NCBI GenBank assembly: GCA_964512225.1
Contig: CAZEKB010000001.1
Span: forward strand, 115,446-179,445
DNA: 64,000 nucleotides
Source of the DNA: CAZEKB01 sp964512225
GTDB lineage: Bacteria > Myxococcota_A > UBA796 > UBA9615
Direction of reading: 5' to 3'
The notes below the pieces were generated by a model. It was not told the origin of the DNA. It saw nothing but the letters and a program-made list of their open reading frames with translations, and made no database searches. The number at the start of each line of letters is the position of its first letter. The stretch's first letter is position 1. A program made the position numbers and the translations under genes. Shown piece by piece: positions 42,948 through 51,222 of this stretch.

Positions 42948-44056
42948 AGCAGGTCCTCGGCGCCCGCGTCTCCCAAGGCTTCGACCACGGCCCGCACGTC
43001 CTGGGCCCGGTCCCGCGGGGCCACGAGGATCTCGTCTCCGTGGACCACCACGACGAGGTCCTTCACCCCCAGCAGGGCGACGGTCTTGCCGGGCGCGAAC
43101 ACGACGTTGTCGGCCGCGTCGATCGCGACCACGCGCGCCGCGGCGGCCCGGGCCCCGTCCACCGGGTCGAGCGCCCGCCCGACGGCGTCCCAGTCCCCGA
43201 GGTCGCTCCACTGGAACCCGACCTCGACGGCGTGGACGGACGGCGCGTGCTCCATGACGGCGTGGTCGAAGGACACGGACTCGAGCTTCGCGTACTCGTC
43301 GGGCAGGGCCGACTGGTCCGGCTCCTCGAGGATGGCGCCGAAGATCTGCATCGCCACGTCGAGGTCTTCGCGCACGGCACCCATGACGTACCAGAGGTAG
43401 CCGAGGCGGCCGACGAAGATGCCGGCGTTCCACCGGAAGCCGCCCGACGCCACGTACTCCCGGGCCGTGCCCGGGTCCGGCTTCTCGTGGAACTTCGAGA
43501 CCGTCCGCACCGGCAGGTCGCCGCCGACGCCCGAGTCCAGGGGATCACCGAGCTCGAGGTAGCCGTAGCCGGTCGCGGGCCGGTCGGGCTTCACCCCCAG
43601 CGTGACGATGGTCTTCTCGCTGCGAGCGACGGCCACGGCGCGCCGCATGGCGACCTTGAAGGCGTCGTCGTCGTCCACCCACGCGTCGGCGGGGAGGATC
43701 ACGACGGGGTCGTGGGGTCCGCCCCCGCGCCGGCTCAGGGCGACGAGCCCCAGCGCGATGGCGGGGGCCGTATTGCGGGGGGCGGGCTCGACGAAGATGT
43801 TCTGGCGGGGGATCGCCTCGCACTCCGGCCCCACGACCTCGACCTGGTCGGGCGTGGTGATGACGTGGATGCGGCTGGAGTGGACGAACCGCATGCAGCG
43901 GTCGATCGTCGCCCTGAGGAGCGAGGTGCCGTCGGGGCCGATACCGAGCACGTGTTTCGGCGCCGCGCGTCGCGACGCAGGCCAGAACCGGGTGCCGGAT
44001 CCCCCCGCGAGGATCAGGACCAGCGGCGCTTTGAGGACCTTGACGTCGGGATGCAT
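42944..44056 (-). CDS. manC: Mannose-1-phosphate guanylyltransferase
   Basis: GTP + mannose-1-P to GDP-mannose, feeding exopolysaccharide and lipopolysaccharide synthesis. 370 aa with the N-terminal nucleotidyltransferase motif ILAGGSGTRFWPASR and PKH, the VEPAPRNTAPAI block, and FHEKPD. It lacks the C-terminal isomerase domain found in bifunctional ManC/AlgA (about 470 aa). ATG 44056 has AAGGAG five bases upstream, giving its own strong ribosome site despite the operon setting. Confidence 0.93.
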   Translation of the reverse strand: MHPDVKVLKAPLVLILAGGSGTRFWPASRRAAPKHVLGIGPDGTSLLRATIDRCMRFVHSSRIHVITTPDQVEVVGPECEAIPRQNIFVEPAPRNTAPAIALGLVALSRRGGGPHDPVVILPADAWVDDDDAFKVAMRRAVAVARSEKTIVTLGVKPDRPATGYGYLELGDPLDSGVGGDLPVRTVSKFHEKPDPGTAREYVASGGFRWNAGIFVGRLGYLWYVMGAVREDLDVAMQIFGAILEEPDQSALPDEYAKLESVSFDHAVMEHAPSVHAVEVGFQWSDLGDWDAVGRALDPVDGARAAAARVVAIDAADNVVFAPGKTVALLGVKDLVVVVHGDEILVAPRDRAQDVRAVVEALGDAGAEDLL

Positions 44057-44081
44057 CGGAGCTCCTTGCGGGGGACGACCG

Positions 44082-45062
44082 CTAGCCGCCCAGACCGACG
44101 GCCGAGCGTACCCGCTCCAGGACCGGGCGGGCCACCTCCCGAGCGCGCTCCGCGCCCGCGGCCAGCACGTCTTCGAGGGCGTCTTCGTTCGGCCGCAGCC
44201 GCTCGTAGGCCTCACGGAACGGGGTGAGGTGCCCGTTCATGGACTCGAACAGCGTCTGCTTGGCGTGGCCGTAGCCGTAGCCGCCGGCCCGGAAGCGGTC
44301 CGCCATCTCCGCCACCTCTTCGGGCGTCGCGAACAGCTGGTAGAGCTCGAAGATGGTGCTCGTGTCCGGGTCCTTCGGCTCCTCCATCGTCTTGCTGTCG
44401 GTGGCGATCTTCATGAGCTGCTTGCGCAGCTTCTTGGGGGGCAGGAATACGGGGATCGTATTGCCGTAGGACTTCGACATCTTCCGGCCGTCGAGGCCGA
44501 GGATCGTCTGGACCTCCTCGCGCACCGACGCGGCGGGGAGTCGGAGGCAGTCGCCGAACAGGTGGTTGACGCGCTGGGCCATGTCCCGGGCCATCTCGAC
44601 GTGCTGGACCTGGTCCTTCCCCACGGGCACCACGTCGCTGTCGTACAGCAGGATGTCGGCGGCCATGAGCACCGGGTACGCGAACAGCCCGTGCACCTGC
44701 GCGCCCTCGTTGCCGCGGTCCTTCGCGGCCTTCCAGGCGTGGGCCCGCTCGAGCATGCCCATCGACGTGACGCACGAGAGGATCCAGGACAGCTCGGTGA
44801 CCTCGGGCACGTCGCTCTGCCGCCACAAGACGGCGCGGCTCGGGTCCAGCCCGAAGGCGAGAAAGACGGCCGTGATGTCGTACGTGTGCTCCCGCAGCAG
44901 CCGGGCCGAGTGGGTCGTGGTGAGGGAGTGGTAGTCCGCGACGAAGTAGAAGGCGTCGTGCGTCTCCTGAAGATCGATCGCGGGGCGGATCATCCCGAGG
45001 TAGTTGCCCAGGTGGGGAGGGCCGGACGGCTTGATGCCGGAGAGCGAGCGCTTGCGGGTCAC
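44082..45062 (-). CDS. trpS: Tryptophan-tRNA ligase
   Basis: 326-aa class I synthetase charging tRNA-Trp. The HIGH-like motif is in GPPHLGNYLG and KMSKS in GRKMSKS. The order DVVPVGKDQVQHVE is typical of TrpS. Length matches the bacterial TrpS group. GTG 45062 overlaps the trmL stop by GTGA. Confidence 0.95.
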   Translation of the reverse strand: MTRKRSLSGIKPSGPPHLGNYLGMIRPAIDLQETHDAFYFVADYHSLTTTHSARLLREHTYDITAVFLAFGLDPSRAVLWRQSDVPEVTELSWILSCVTSMGMLERAHAWKAAKDRGNEGAQVHGLFAYPVLMAADILLYDSDVVPVGKDQVQHVEMARDMAQRVNHLFGDCLRLPAASVREEVQTILGLDGRKMSKSYGNTIPVFLPPKKLRKQLMKIATDSKTMEEPKDPDTSTIFELYQLFATPEEVAEMADRFRAGGYGYGHAKQTLFESMNGHLTPFREAYERLRPNEDALEDVLAAGAERAREVARPVLERVRSAVGLGG

Positions 45063-45568
45063 GGGTCGGGGTCCAGGGTCGCGGGGTGGGTGGGGAGTGC
45101 TTCGGGTCGGAGCCGACGGAGCGCTTCATAGAGCACGATCCCGGCGGCGACGGCAAGGTTCAGGGAGCGAACGGGGCCGAAGTGCGGGATCGTCCGCAGC
45201 CGCTGCCCGGCTTCGGCCCGGAGCGCCTCTCCGAGGCCGGTCGTCTCCTTGCCGAATACGAGGACGGCGCCGGGTTCGTAGGCCACCGACGTGTACGGCG
45301 TCGAGCCGTGGGACGATAGGAAGTGCCACCGGTCCGGGGGCCCGCCGATCGCGGCCTTGCACGCCTCCCAGTCGCTGTGGACGCGCAGATCCACGTCCTT
45401 CCAGTAGTCGAGCCCCGCCCGCCGCACGGCCTTCTCGTCGATGTCGAACCCGAGGGGCTCGACGAGGTGGAGGCGGGTCCCCGTCCCTACGCACAGTCGA
45501 CCGACGGAGCCCGTGTTCGGCGGGATGAGCGGCTGGACGAGGACGATGTGGACGAGCGGATCGCTCAC
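45059..45568 (-). CDS. trmL: tRNA (cytidine/uridine-34 2'-O)-methyltransferase
   Basis: 169 aa, SPOUT knot methyltransferase acting on the wobble base of tRNA-Leu isoacceptors. N-terminal VLVQPLIPPNTGSVGR, then FGKETTGLG and the C-terminal knot SLNLAVAAGIVLYEALRR are the TrmL signature. GTG at 45568 overlaps the ggt stop by GTGA. Its position between ggt and trpS pairs it with a second translation gene. Confidence 0.93.
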   Translation of the reverse strand: MSDPLVHIVLVQPLIPPNTGSVGRLCVGTGTRLHLVEPLGFDIDEKAVRRAGLDYWKDVDLRVHSDWEACKAAIGGPPDRWHFLSSHGSTPYTSVAYEPGAVLVFGKETTGLGEALRAEAGQRLRTIPHFGPVRSLNLAVAAGIVLYEALRRLRPEALPTHPATLDPDP

Positions 45569-47322
45569 GGCTGCCACACCGCGACGCCGCCGTTGCCCCG
45601 GGGATCGGCGCCCCCGGACCAGGTCCCCGTCGCGGGGTCGTACGTCGCCGCCTGGACGATCCCGGCGTACCCCAGCGGCTGCCACTCGAACCCCTCGCCC
45701 GCGAGCACCTCGCGCCCCTCGGCGAAGGCCGCGTCCTCCGCGAAGACGGCCCGGGGGAGCCACTGGTGGTGGATCCGGGGGCTCGCGACGGCCTCGGCGG
45801 GCGATGCTCCGTCGAGCACGGCGAGCAGCGTCTGCAGGGTCCCGGTGATGATGCGCGGGCCGCCCGCCCCTCCCACGACGAGCACCGTCCGGCCCTCGGC
45901 GTCCACGACCAGCGTCGGGGTCATGGAGGACAGCGGACGCTTGCCCGCTTCCACCTTGTTGGCCTCGCCCTGCACCAGGCCGAAGGCGTTGGGGACCCCC
46001 GGGCGGGCGGTGAAGTCGTCCATCTCGTCGTTGAGCAGGATGCCGGTCCGGGGGTCCTGCACGGCCGCCCCGAAGGACAGGTTCACGGTGGTCGTCAGGG
46101 CGACCGCCCCGCCGGAGCCGTCGAGGACGGAGATGTGCGTGGTGCCACCGTCGTCGGGCACGAGGGCCTTCAGATCCCCCCGCTCCCCCGCGAGGCCCGC
46201 GTCGTAGAGGCCGACGGGGCCGGAGTCGGGGGTGGCGGCCGCGAGCCGGTCGAGGAGGGCCCCGTCCGTCATCGCATCGCCGGGGATGGTGGCGAAGTCG
46301 GGATCGCCGCCGAACGCGGCGCGATCCGCGAACGCGTGGGCCATCGCGCCCGCGAGCGTCCGGGCACGATCGGCGGCCGTCTCCCCCTCGGGGGCGCGCT
46401 CGAGGATGCCGAGCATCTGCGCGAGCGCCAGGCCCCCCGAGCTCGGAGGCGGCATGGAGTAGACGGTCCGTCCGCGGAAGGCGGTCGCCACCGGCTCGCG
46501 AGCGCGGGTGCGATAGGCGCCGAACTCCTCGGGCGTCCAGGGAGCTCCCAGCTCGGCGAGGAACCCCGCCAGGGCGACGGGCACCGGCCCCGAGTAGAAC
46601 GCGTCGCCGCCGTGCAGTTGGAGGTACTCCAGGGTCCCCGCCAGCGCCGGACGCGTGCAGGTCTCCCCTTCCCCGAGCACGGCCCCGTCGCGGCTGTAGT
46701 CGGCGGCCAGCCCCGGGTCGGCGAGGACATCGTCCTGGTACCGGGCCAGGGTCTTCGCGAGCCGGGAGTCCACGACGAAGCCCTCCGCGGCGAGCGCTCG
46801 GGCGGGCTCCACGACGTCTCGCCAGGGCAGCCGTCCCCCGATCCGATGCAGCTCCGCGAGCCCGGCCGCCTCGCCGGGCACGCCCACCGCCCACGGCCCG
46901 CGCCGGGAGCTCCGACCCTCGACCTGGAAGGTCTCGGGGTCGAAGAAGGAGGGCGCGATCTCGCGGAAGTCCAGCGCCCCGACGTCGCCCCCCCGGGCGC
47001 GATGAACGGCGAATCCGCCTCCGCCGAGGCCGCTGCTCTGGTTCGCGACCACACCGATCACGAGGGCCGTCGCCACCGCCGCGTCGTAGGCGGTCCCCCC
47101 CGCGCGGAGGATCCCCTCGCCCGCGGCCGCGGCCACCGGGTGCGGGGCGGCGACGACACCCCCCGGCGCGGGCGCCGCGCGGGGCGCGGGGGCCACCTCG
47201 GTGGGGAGCGGCTCCCGGTCGGGGGCGACCCCCGACACGTCTTTGAAGGCGGTCGGCGGGCGGGCGCACCCGACCGCGAGGAGCAGGGTCGCCGCGAGGA
47301 GGACCCGGCGCAGGTGCGTCAC
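45565..47322 (-). CDS. ggt: Gamma-glutamyltransferase lipoprotein
   Basis: 585 aa. Signal peptide with lipobox LAVGC, so membrane-anchored rather than free periplasmic. Ntn-hydrolase precursor that self-cleaves before the nucleophile Thr394 (GGTTHISV), corresponding to Thr391 of E. coli. The NLSFGAAVQDPRTGILLNDEMDDF and GGAGGPRI motifs match. It transfers gamma-glutamyl groups or hydrolyses glutathione. GTG at 47322 overlaps the grpE stop; the coupling of a lipoprotein to grpE is unusual. Confidence 0.92.
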   Translation of the reverse strand: MTHLRRVLLAATLLLAVGCARPPTAFKDVSGVAPDREPLPTEVAPAPRAAPAPGGVVAAPHPVAAAAGEGILRAGGTAYDAAVATALVIGVVANQSSGLGGGGFAVHRARGGDVGALDFREIAPSFFDPETFQVEGRSSRRGPWAVGVPGEAAGLAELHRIGGRLPWRDVVEPARALAAEGFVVDSRLAKTLARYQDDVLADPGLAADYSRDGAVLGEGETCTRPALAGTLEYLQLHGGDAFYSGPVPVALAGFLAELGAPWTPEEFGAYRTRAREPVATAFRGRTVYSMPPPSSGGLALAQMLGILERAPEGETAADRARTLAGAMAHAFADRAAFGGDPDFATIPGDAMTDGALLDRLAAATPDSGPVGLYDAGLAGERGDLKALVPDDGGTTHISVLDGSGGAVALTTTVNLSFGAAVQDPRTGILLNDEMDDFTARPGVPNAFGLVQGEANKVEAGKRPLSSMTPTLVVDAEGRTVLVVGGAGGPRIITGTLQTLLAVLDGASPAEAVASPRIHHQWLPRAVFAEDAAFAEGREVLAGEGFEWQPLGYAGIVQAATYDPATGTWSGGADPRGNGGVAVWQP

Positions 47323-47981
47323 GGAGCGGCCGCGACCACGACCTGGGCCGCGCGCAGCAGGCGGCCGTGGAACAGGTAGCCGGCGCGCTGGACGAACAGG
47401 ATCTGCTGATCGGCCGCGCCCGGGGGGGCCGGGATCATGCCCACGGCCTCGTGCAGTTGCGGGTCGAACGGCGTGCCCAGCGCGTTCATGCGCTCCACGC
47501 CGAAGCCCGTCAGGACCTCCACGAACTGCTTGTGGACCATGCGGACGCCCTGGGCAAGGGCGGCGGCGGGGCCGTCGGCGGGGACGTCCTGCAGCGTGCG
47601 GTCGAGGTTGTCGAGCACGTCGAGGAGCTCCCGGGCCGCGCCCATCTTGGCGCGCGCGACCTCCTTCGCCTGGTCGCGCCTCATGCGGTCCTGGGCCTTC
47701 GCCATCTCCTCCTTCGCCTGCTTGTAGGCGGCGATGTAGGAGTGCAGCTGTTCGTCGCGCTCCTGGAGGCGTCCGCGGAGGATGTCCACCATGGACGGCG
47801 GAGGCGGCTTGATGGGCTCGGGATCCGGCTCGTCGGCCGGGTTCTCGGCGCCTTCCCCGGCCTCGGGCGCGGCCTCGGAGGCCGGGGGCGCGTCGGCGGG
47901 CGCGGGCGCCGGCCCAAGGGTGTCTTCCTCGGTCACGGCCGCGGGCTTGGGCGGGGTCTCGGCGGTTTCTCGTGCAGGCAT
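47319..47981 (-). CDS. grpE: Nucleotide exchange factor GrpE
   Basis: 220 aa. Acidic, Pro-rich disordered N-terminus (about 1-75), a long coiled-coil (about 78-140; RLQERDEQLHSYIAAYKQAKEEM-like) and the beta-wing with GVERMNALGTPFDPQLHEAVG. It stimulates ADP release from DnaK. ATG 47981 has AGGAG eight bases upstream and a good promoter about 40 bases ahead. First gene of the grpE-ggt-trmL-trpS-manC-membrane run. No dnaK or dnaJ beside it. Confidence 0.92.
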   Translation of the reverse strand: MPARETAETPPKPAAVTEEDTLGPAPAPADAPPASEAAPEAGEGAENPADEPDPEPIKPPPPSMVDILRGRLQERDEQLHSYIAAYKQAKEEMAKAQDRMRRDQAKEVARAKMGAARELLDVLDNLDRTLQDVPADGPAAALAQGVRMVHKQFVEVLTGFGVERMNALGTPFDPQLHEAVGMIPAPPGAADQQILFVQRAGYLFHGRLLRAAQVVVAAAP

Positions 47982-48018
47982 GGGACAAGCTCCTGGTGTC
48001 CGTCGGACACGGGCGGTG

Positions 48019-48046
48019 TCATTAACCACCGCAGAGGCGCTGTCAA
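48019..48046 (-). promoter_or_regulatory. grpE operon promoter
   Basis: On the minus strand TTGACA (48046-48041), 16-base spacer and TAATGA (48024-48019); start of transcription predicted near 48012, about 30 bases before the ATG. Confidence 0.6.
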
Positions 48047-48061
48047 GCGCCTGGGGGCTCC

Positions 48062-48090
48062 TTGACACCGACCGGAGGGGGCCCGGAGGA
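48062..48090 (+). promoter_or_regulatory. TTGACA promoter element, predicted leaderless for the next gene
   Basis: TTGACA (48062-48067), 17-base spacer and a weak GAGGAT (48085-48090). The GTG at 48098 lies where transcription would begin. The -35 start is exactly 36 bases before the start codon, as for glpD. A GGAGG at 48084-48088 offers a conventional alternative. Confidence 0.4.
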
Positions 48091-48097
48091 TCGGCTC

Positions 48098-48640
48098 GTG
48101 GACCGTCCTTCATCGCTGGCCCTGCGTTTGGTGCTCTGGGGAATGGTCGCCCTGGTCGTGGCGGCGGTGGCGTTCGTCGCGCTGGTGCCGGGTCCCGACC
48201 TGCCCCCGGCCTACGGGCGCTTCGCCGCCCTGCACGACTCGATGGTCCGCGGCCCCGCCGCCGCCCACGGCGAGGGCTTCCTGCAACGCGCCGACGCCCA
48301 CGTGGGCGGCCAGGACGTGGCCACCTGGCTCCACCGCCACCGGGGGGCGCTCATCACCGTCCATCGCACCGAGGCCGACCTGCCGCGGCCGCGGGGGGCG
48401 ACCCGGGTGGCGGGAGCGCGCCACGCCTTCGCGTTCGAGCGCGACGACCTCCTGTTCCTCGTCACCCCCACCGGAGAGGGCGCCTACGTGCTGGCGTCGT
48501 ACACCGAGATCGGCCGACTGCGGTCGATGATGGAGATCGTCTCGGAGGTGGGGCCCCGGGGGCCGCCGGTCACGCGTCCCGCGGAACCGAAGAAGGAGCC
48601 ACGTCCTTCTGCGCCGCGCGCCGAGCCGCCAACGCCGTGA
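48098..48640 (+). CDS. Single-pass membrane protein, unrecognised
   Basis: 180 aa from GTG 48098. A short basic N-terminus precedes one transmembrane helix (about 9-30). The extracytoplasmic part contains two His-rich patches (DVATWLHRHR) and beta-like sequence (FERDDLLFLVTPTGEGAYVL), and a Pro/Lys-rich end. No known family. The last 71 bases overlap the 3' end of the opposite gene 48570-49997. Confidence 0.6.
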   Translation: MDRPSSLALRLVLWGMVALVVAAVAFVALVPGPDLPPAYGRFAALHDSMVRGPAAAHGEGFLQRADAHVGGQDVATWLHRHRGALITVHRTEADLPRPRGATRVAGARHAFAFERDDLLFLVTPTGEGAYVLASYTEIGRLRSMMEIVSEVGPRGPPVTRPAEPKKEPRPSAPRAEPPTP

Positions 48641-49997
48641 CCGGGTTGGCGAGCGCCAGGAGCGAGCCGCCCAGCACCACCCCGAGCCAGCCCACCGCGC
48701 TGCCCACGAACACCCCCACCAGCCCGACGCCGCCGAGCGCGACGCCTCCGATGCGCATCGCTCTGCGCGCCCGGAGGCACTGCCGAGCGATGCGGAGCGA
48801 CTCGGCGATGTGCACCTCGTCCGGGGCCGTGATGTTGGCCTGCTCGAGCCGTCGGACGGCCCCGTTCAGGTCCATCCCCTGGGCGATCAGGACGTGGGCC
48901 GCGAAGTACGCCGGCGGGTAGAGATCCGGGGCCAGCCGACAGGCGTCGTCGAACGCGACGACCGCGTCCTCGAACCGTCCCTGGCGCACGAAGTTGATCC
49001 CCTGGCGGTAGCGCACGAGGCCGTCCGCCTCGAGGTAGCGGGCCGCCAGCGCGCCGTAGAACTCGGCCTCCTGGTAGCGGCCGCTCCCGTCGAGGACGGC
49101 CAGGAGCGCCAGGTAGGCCTCCCGGTGATAGGGGTTGAGCTGCACCGCCGCGGTGAACCGCTCGATCGCGCGCTCGGCCCGCTCCTCACGCAGCGCCTCC
49201 AGGCCCTCCTCGAAGGGCCCCGGGGCCTCCCCGTGCTCCTGCTCGGACAGGTACTGGGGGATGCGGGGAGCGCCCATCCCGTCGATGAGCCAGTCGACCT
49301 CGGACCCCGGGCCCGGGGTCTCGGTGGGGATCGGACGAGCCACCTCGAGCAGCGCGGGGGGCAGGTCCTCGGTGCCGGTGAGCAGGAACCCCGCGCGGCG
49401 GCCTTGCTCGGCGAGGAGCAGGCGCTCGACGTCTCGGCCCGCGGCCTGGCCCCGGAAGCGGTCGCGGGCCTCGCGGAACGCGACCTGCGGGTCTCGGTCC
49501 CCCCGGCGGTCGAGCAGGTGCACGTAGAGCAGGTGCCCGGCGCCGTCCCCGAACCCGACGTGGTACACGCGGCAGCCCGGACGGTCCTCCAATAACGACA
49601 GCTCCAGCGGCAGCCCGCCCTCGACCTCGAGCCCCCGGCGCTCGAGCTGCTCCTCGTAGTGTCCCCGCAGCAGCTCGAAGCCTTCGCCCAGCGCGGCTCG
49701 CGGGTTCGTCGGGGCGGCGTCCCCGCGTCGCGCGCGGGCGTTGTAGCTCCGCTTGATCTGGTCGATGCGACGGCTGCAGTGGCCGATCTCGGCGCGGATC
49801 AGCTCGTCGTCGGCGTACCGCCACGGGGCGCTCTGGATCCGGCGGTGATAGACGGCCAGGGACTCTTCGTAGGAGTAGCGGCGCACGACCCCGTCCCGGT
49901 CCACGAGCTCGACGGGGAATTCGATGTTCTCGGAGTAGTCCTTGGCCACATAGGCCTCGAGCTTCTCGCGATCCTCACCAGTGCCCTTGGGATTCAT
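48570..49997 (-). CDS. TPR protein with C-terminal transmembrane pair
   Basis: 475 aa. The N-terminal 240 residues have no recognised family but hold several aromatic/charged blocks. TPR-like repeats follow (about 265-385; ERAIERFTAAVQLNPYHREAYLALLAVL, GRFEDAVVAFDDACRLAPDL). The last 60 residues contain two Gly/Val-rich hydrophobic segments, so the TPR part is likely cytoplasmic and tail-anchored. Divergent from the sigma factor gene; the 149-base gap holds a possible TTGATT-N17-TACCTT promoter for this gene (50049-50021). Confidence 0.72.
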   Translation of the reverse strand: MNPKGTGEDREKLEAYVAKDYSENIEFPVELVDRDGVVRRYSYEESLAVYHRRIQSAPWRYADDELIRAEIGHCSRRIDQIKRSYNARARRGDAAPTNPRAALGEGFELLRGHYEEQLERRGLEVEGGLPLELSLLEDRPGCRVYHVGFGDGAGHLLYVHLLDRRGDRDPQVAFREARDRFRGQAAGRDVERLLLAEQGRRAGFLLTGTEDLPPALLEVARPIPTETPGPGSEVDWLIDGMGAPRIPQYLSEQEHGEAPGPFEEGLEALREERAERAIERFTAAVQLNPYHREAYLALLAVLDGSGRYQEAEFYGALAARYLEADGLVRYRQGINFVRQGRFEDAVVAFDDACRLAPDLYPPAYFAAHVLIAQGMDLNGAVRRLEQANITAPDEVHIAESLRIARQCLRARRAMRIGGVALGGVGLVGVFVGSAVGWLGVVLGGSLLALANPVTALAARRAAQKDVAPSSVPRDA

Positions 49998-50146
49998 GCC
50001 GATGGGAGCCTCTCCCCGTAAAGGTATTCTCCCGAGACGTTCGAATCAATCCCTGGATTCACCGGCCCGTGGGGTCGGCCGTCGAAAAAGTCCCAGAACC
50101 CCTGAAATGCACCCGCGCGAGGCGGCGTAAGGAGCCCCTGCAGTCC

Positions 50147-50713
50147 ATGCGTACGGACGAAGACCTGGCAGCAGCCGTTCAGCGAGGAGATCGAGCCGCG
50201 GCTCAGATCCTCTTCGGCCGATATCAGGATCGGCTCTTCGGCATGGCGTTGAGGCTGCTGCGCAACCGCCAGGATGCGCTGGAGGCGGTACAGCAAGGGA
50301 TGATGAAGGCACTCGCGAACATCGAAAAGTACGACGCTCAGCGGCGGTTCAGCCCGTGGATGTTCCGGGTGACGCGCAACGTGTGCGTCGACTTCTATCG
50401 CAAGCGCAAGCCCCAGGACGAGATCGACGACCGCGTGATGCCCGCCAAGGCCTTCGACGAAGGGGGCTCGCGCTACCTCCGCAGCGCCGACTCGCGACTC
50501 CAGCAGAAGCAGCTCAACGCCGCCCTCGATGAAGCGATGGACACCCTCGGGGACAAGTATCGCGAGATCATCGACCTCTACCACTACAAGCACATGTCCT
50601 ATCGCGAGATCGCCGCGCACCTCGAGCTGCCCGACGGGACCGTGATGAACCGCCTGTTCCGAGCTCGCCGGAAGCTCCAAGCAGCCATGGAAGGCATGGG
50701 GATCACACCATGA
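50147..50713 (+). CDS. ECF-type RNA polymerase sigma factor
   Basis: 188 aa. Sigma region 2 (about 10-85; AAQILFGRYQDRLFGMALRL, SPWMFRVTRNVCVDFYRKRK) and region 4 (about 130-185; IIDLYHYKHMSYREIAAHL, GTVMNRLFRARRKL) with no region 3, the ECF layout. ATG 50147 starts just before region 2; AAGGAG lies 12 bases upstream. It is coupled by ATGA to an anti-sigma gene. Its own -35/-10 target motif could not be identified in the window. Confidence 0.9.
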   Translation: MRTDEDLAAAVQRGDRAAAQILFGRYQDRLFGMALRLLRNRQDALEAVQQGMMKALANIEKYDAQRRFSPWMFRVTRNVCVDFYRKRKPQDEIDDRVMPAKAFDEGGSRYLRSADSRLQQKQLNAALDEAMDTLGDKYREIIDLYHYKHMSYREIAAHLELPDGTVMNRLFRARRKLQAAMEGMGITP

Positions 50714-51222
50714 GCATCGACGACCCCGTCACCCCCGACGACGCGCTGCTCCAGCGCTACTTCGACGGCACCCTCGACCCCGCGGAAGCCGACGCGTTCG
50801 AGCAGCGCATGGACCGCGAGCCCGAGCTCGCCGACGCCGCCGCCCGCTACGGCGCGCTGTTCGCGGCCCTGGAGATCCGGGGAGCGGACGCGCCCGCTCC
50901 CGACCTCGCGGCCGCCGTCGTCGCCGACTGGTCCCCTGCCCCGGCGCGCGGCGTGAGCGGGACCGTGGGACTGTTCCTCGGCCTCGACGTGCTGCTCGGG
51001 GCGGCGCTCGTCGCGGTTTTCGCCGCGCGCGGCCCCACCGAAGTCGTCTCGGCGTGGATCCTCGGCCTCAAGGACATCGTCGTCGCCGTGCACGGGCTCT
51101 CCCTCGTGCCGGAGCAGGCCGCGCTCGGGCTCGTGGCGATCCTGGGCGTCGCGATCCTGCTGGTGGGCGCCACGGGCTACGGCCTCGGCCGAGCGTTCCT
51201 CGGCGGCGGGGCGCGGGCATGA
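50710..51222 (+). CDS. Membrane anti-sigma factor candidate
   Basis: 170 aa. The N-terminal 55 residues are a helical acidic cytoplasmic domain like those of anti-sigma factors (LLQRYFDGTLDPAEADAFEQRM) but without the HxxxCxxC zinc motif. Two or three transmembrane helices follow (about 85-110 and 135-165). Position immediately behind the sigma gene with a 4-base overlap is the main support. Release could be by proteolysis or a conformational signal; not determinable. Confidence 0.7.
   Translation: MSIDDPVTPDDALLQRYFDGTLDPAEADAFEQRMDREPELADAAARYGALFAALEIRGADAPAPDLAAAVVADWSPAPARGVSGTVGLFLGLDVLLGAALVAVFAARGPTEVVSAWILGLKDIVVAVHGLSLVPEQAALGLVAILGVAILLVGATGYGLGRAFLGGGARA

Noticed and set aside
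48062..48640. TTG start at 48062 for the small membrane protein
   Set aside because: The TTG is part of the TTGACA -35 element; GTG 48098 precedes the transmembrane helix.
50001..50146. A riboswitch or other RNA in the gap ahead of the sigma factor gene
   Set aside because: No stable paired element or known motif was found beyond a possible promoter for the opposite gene.
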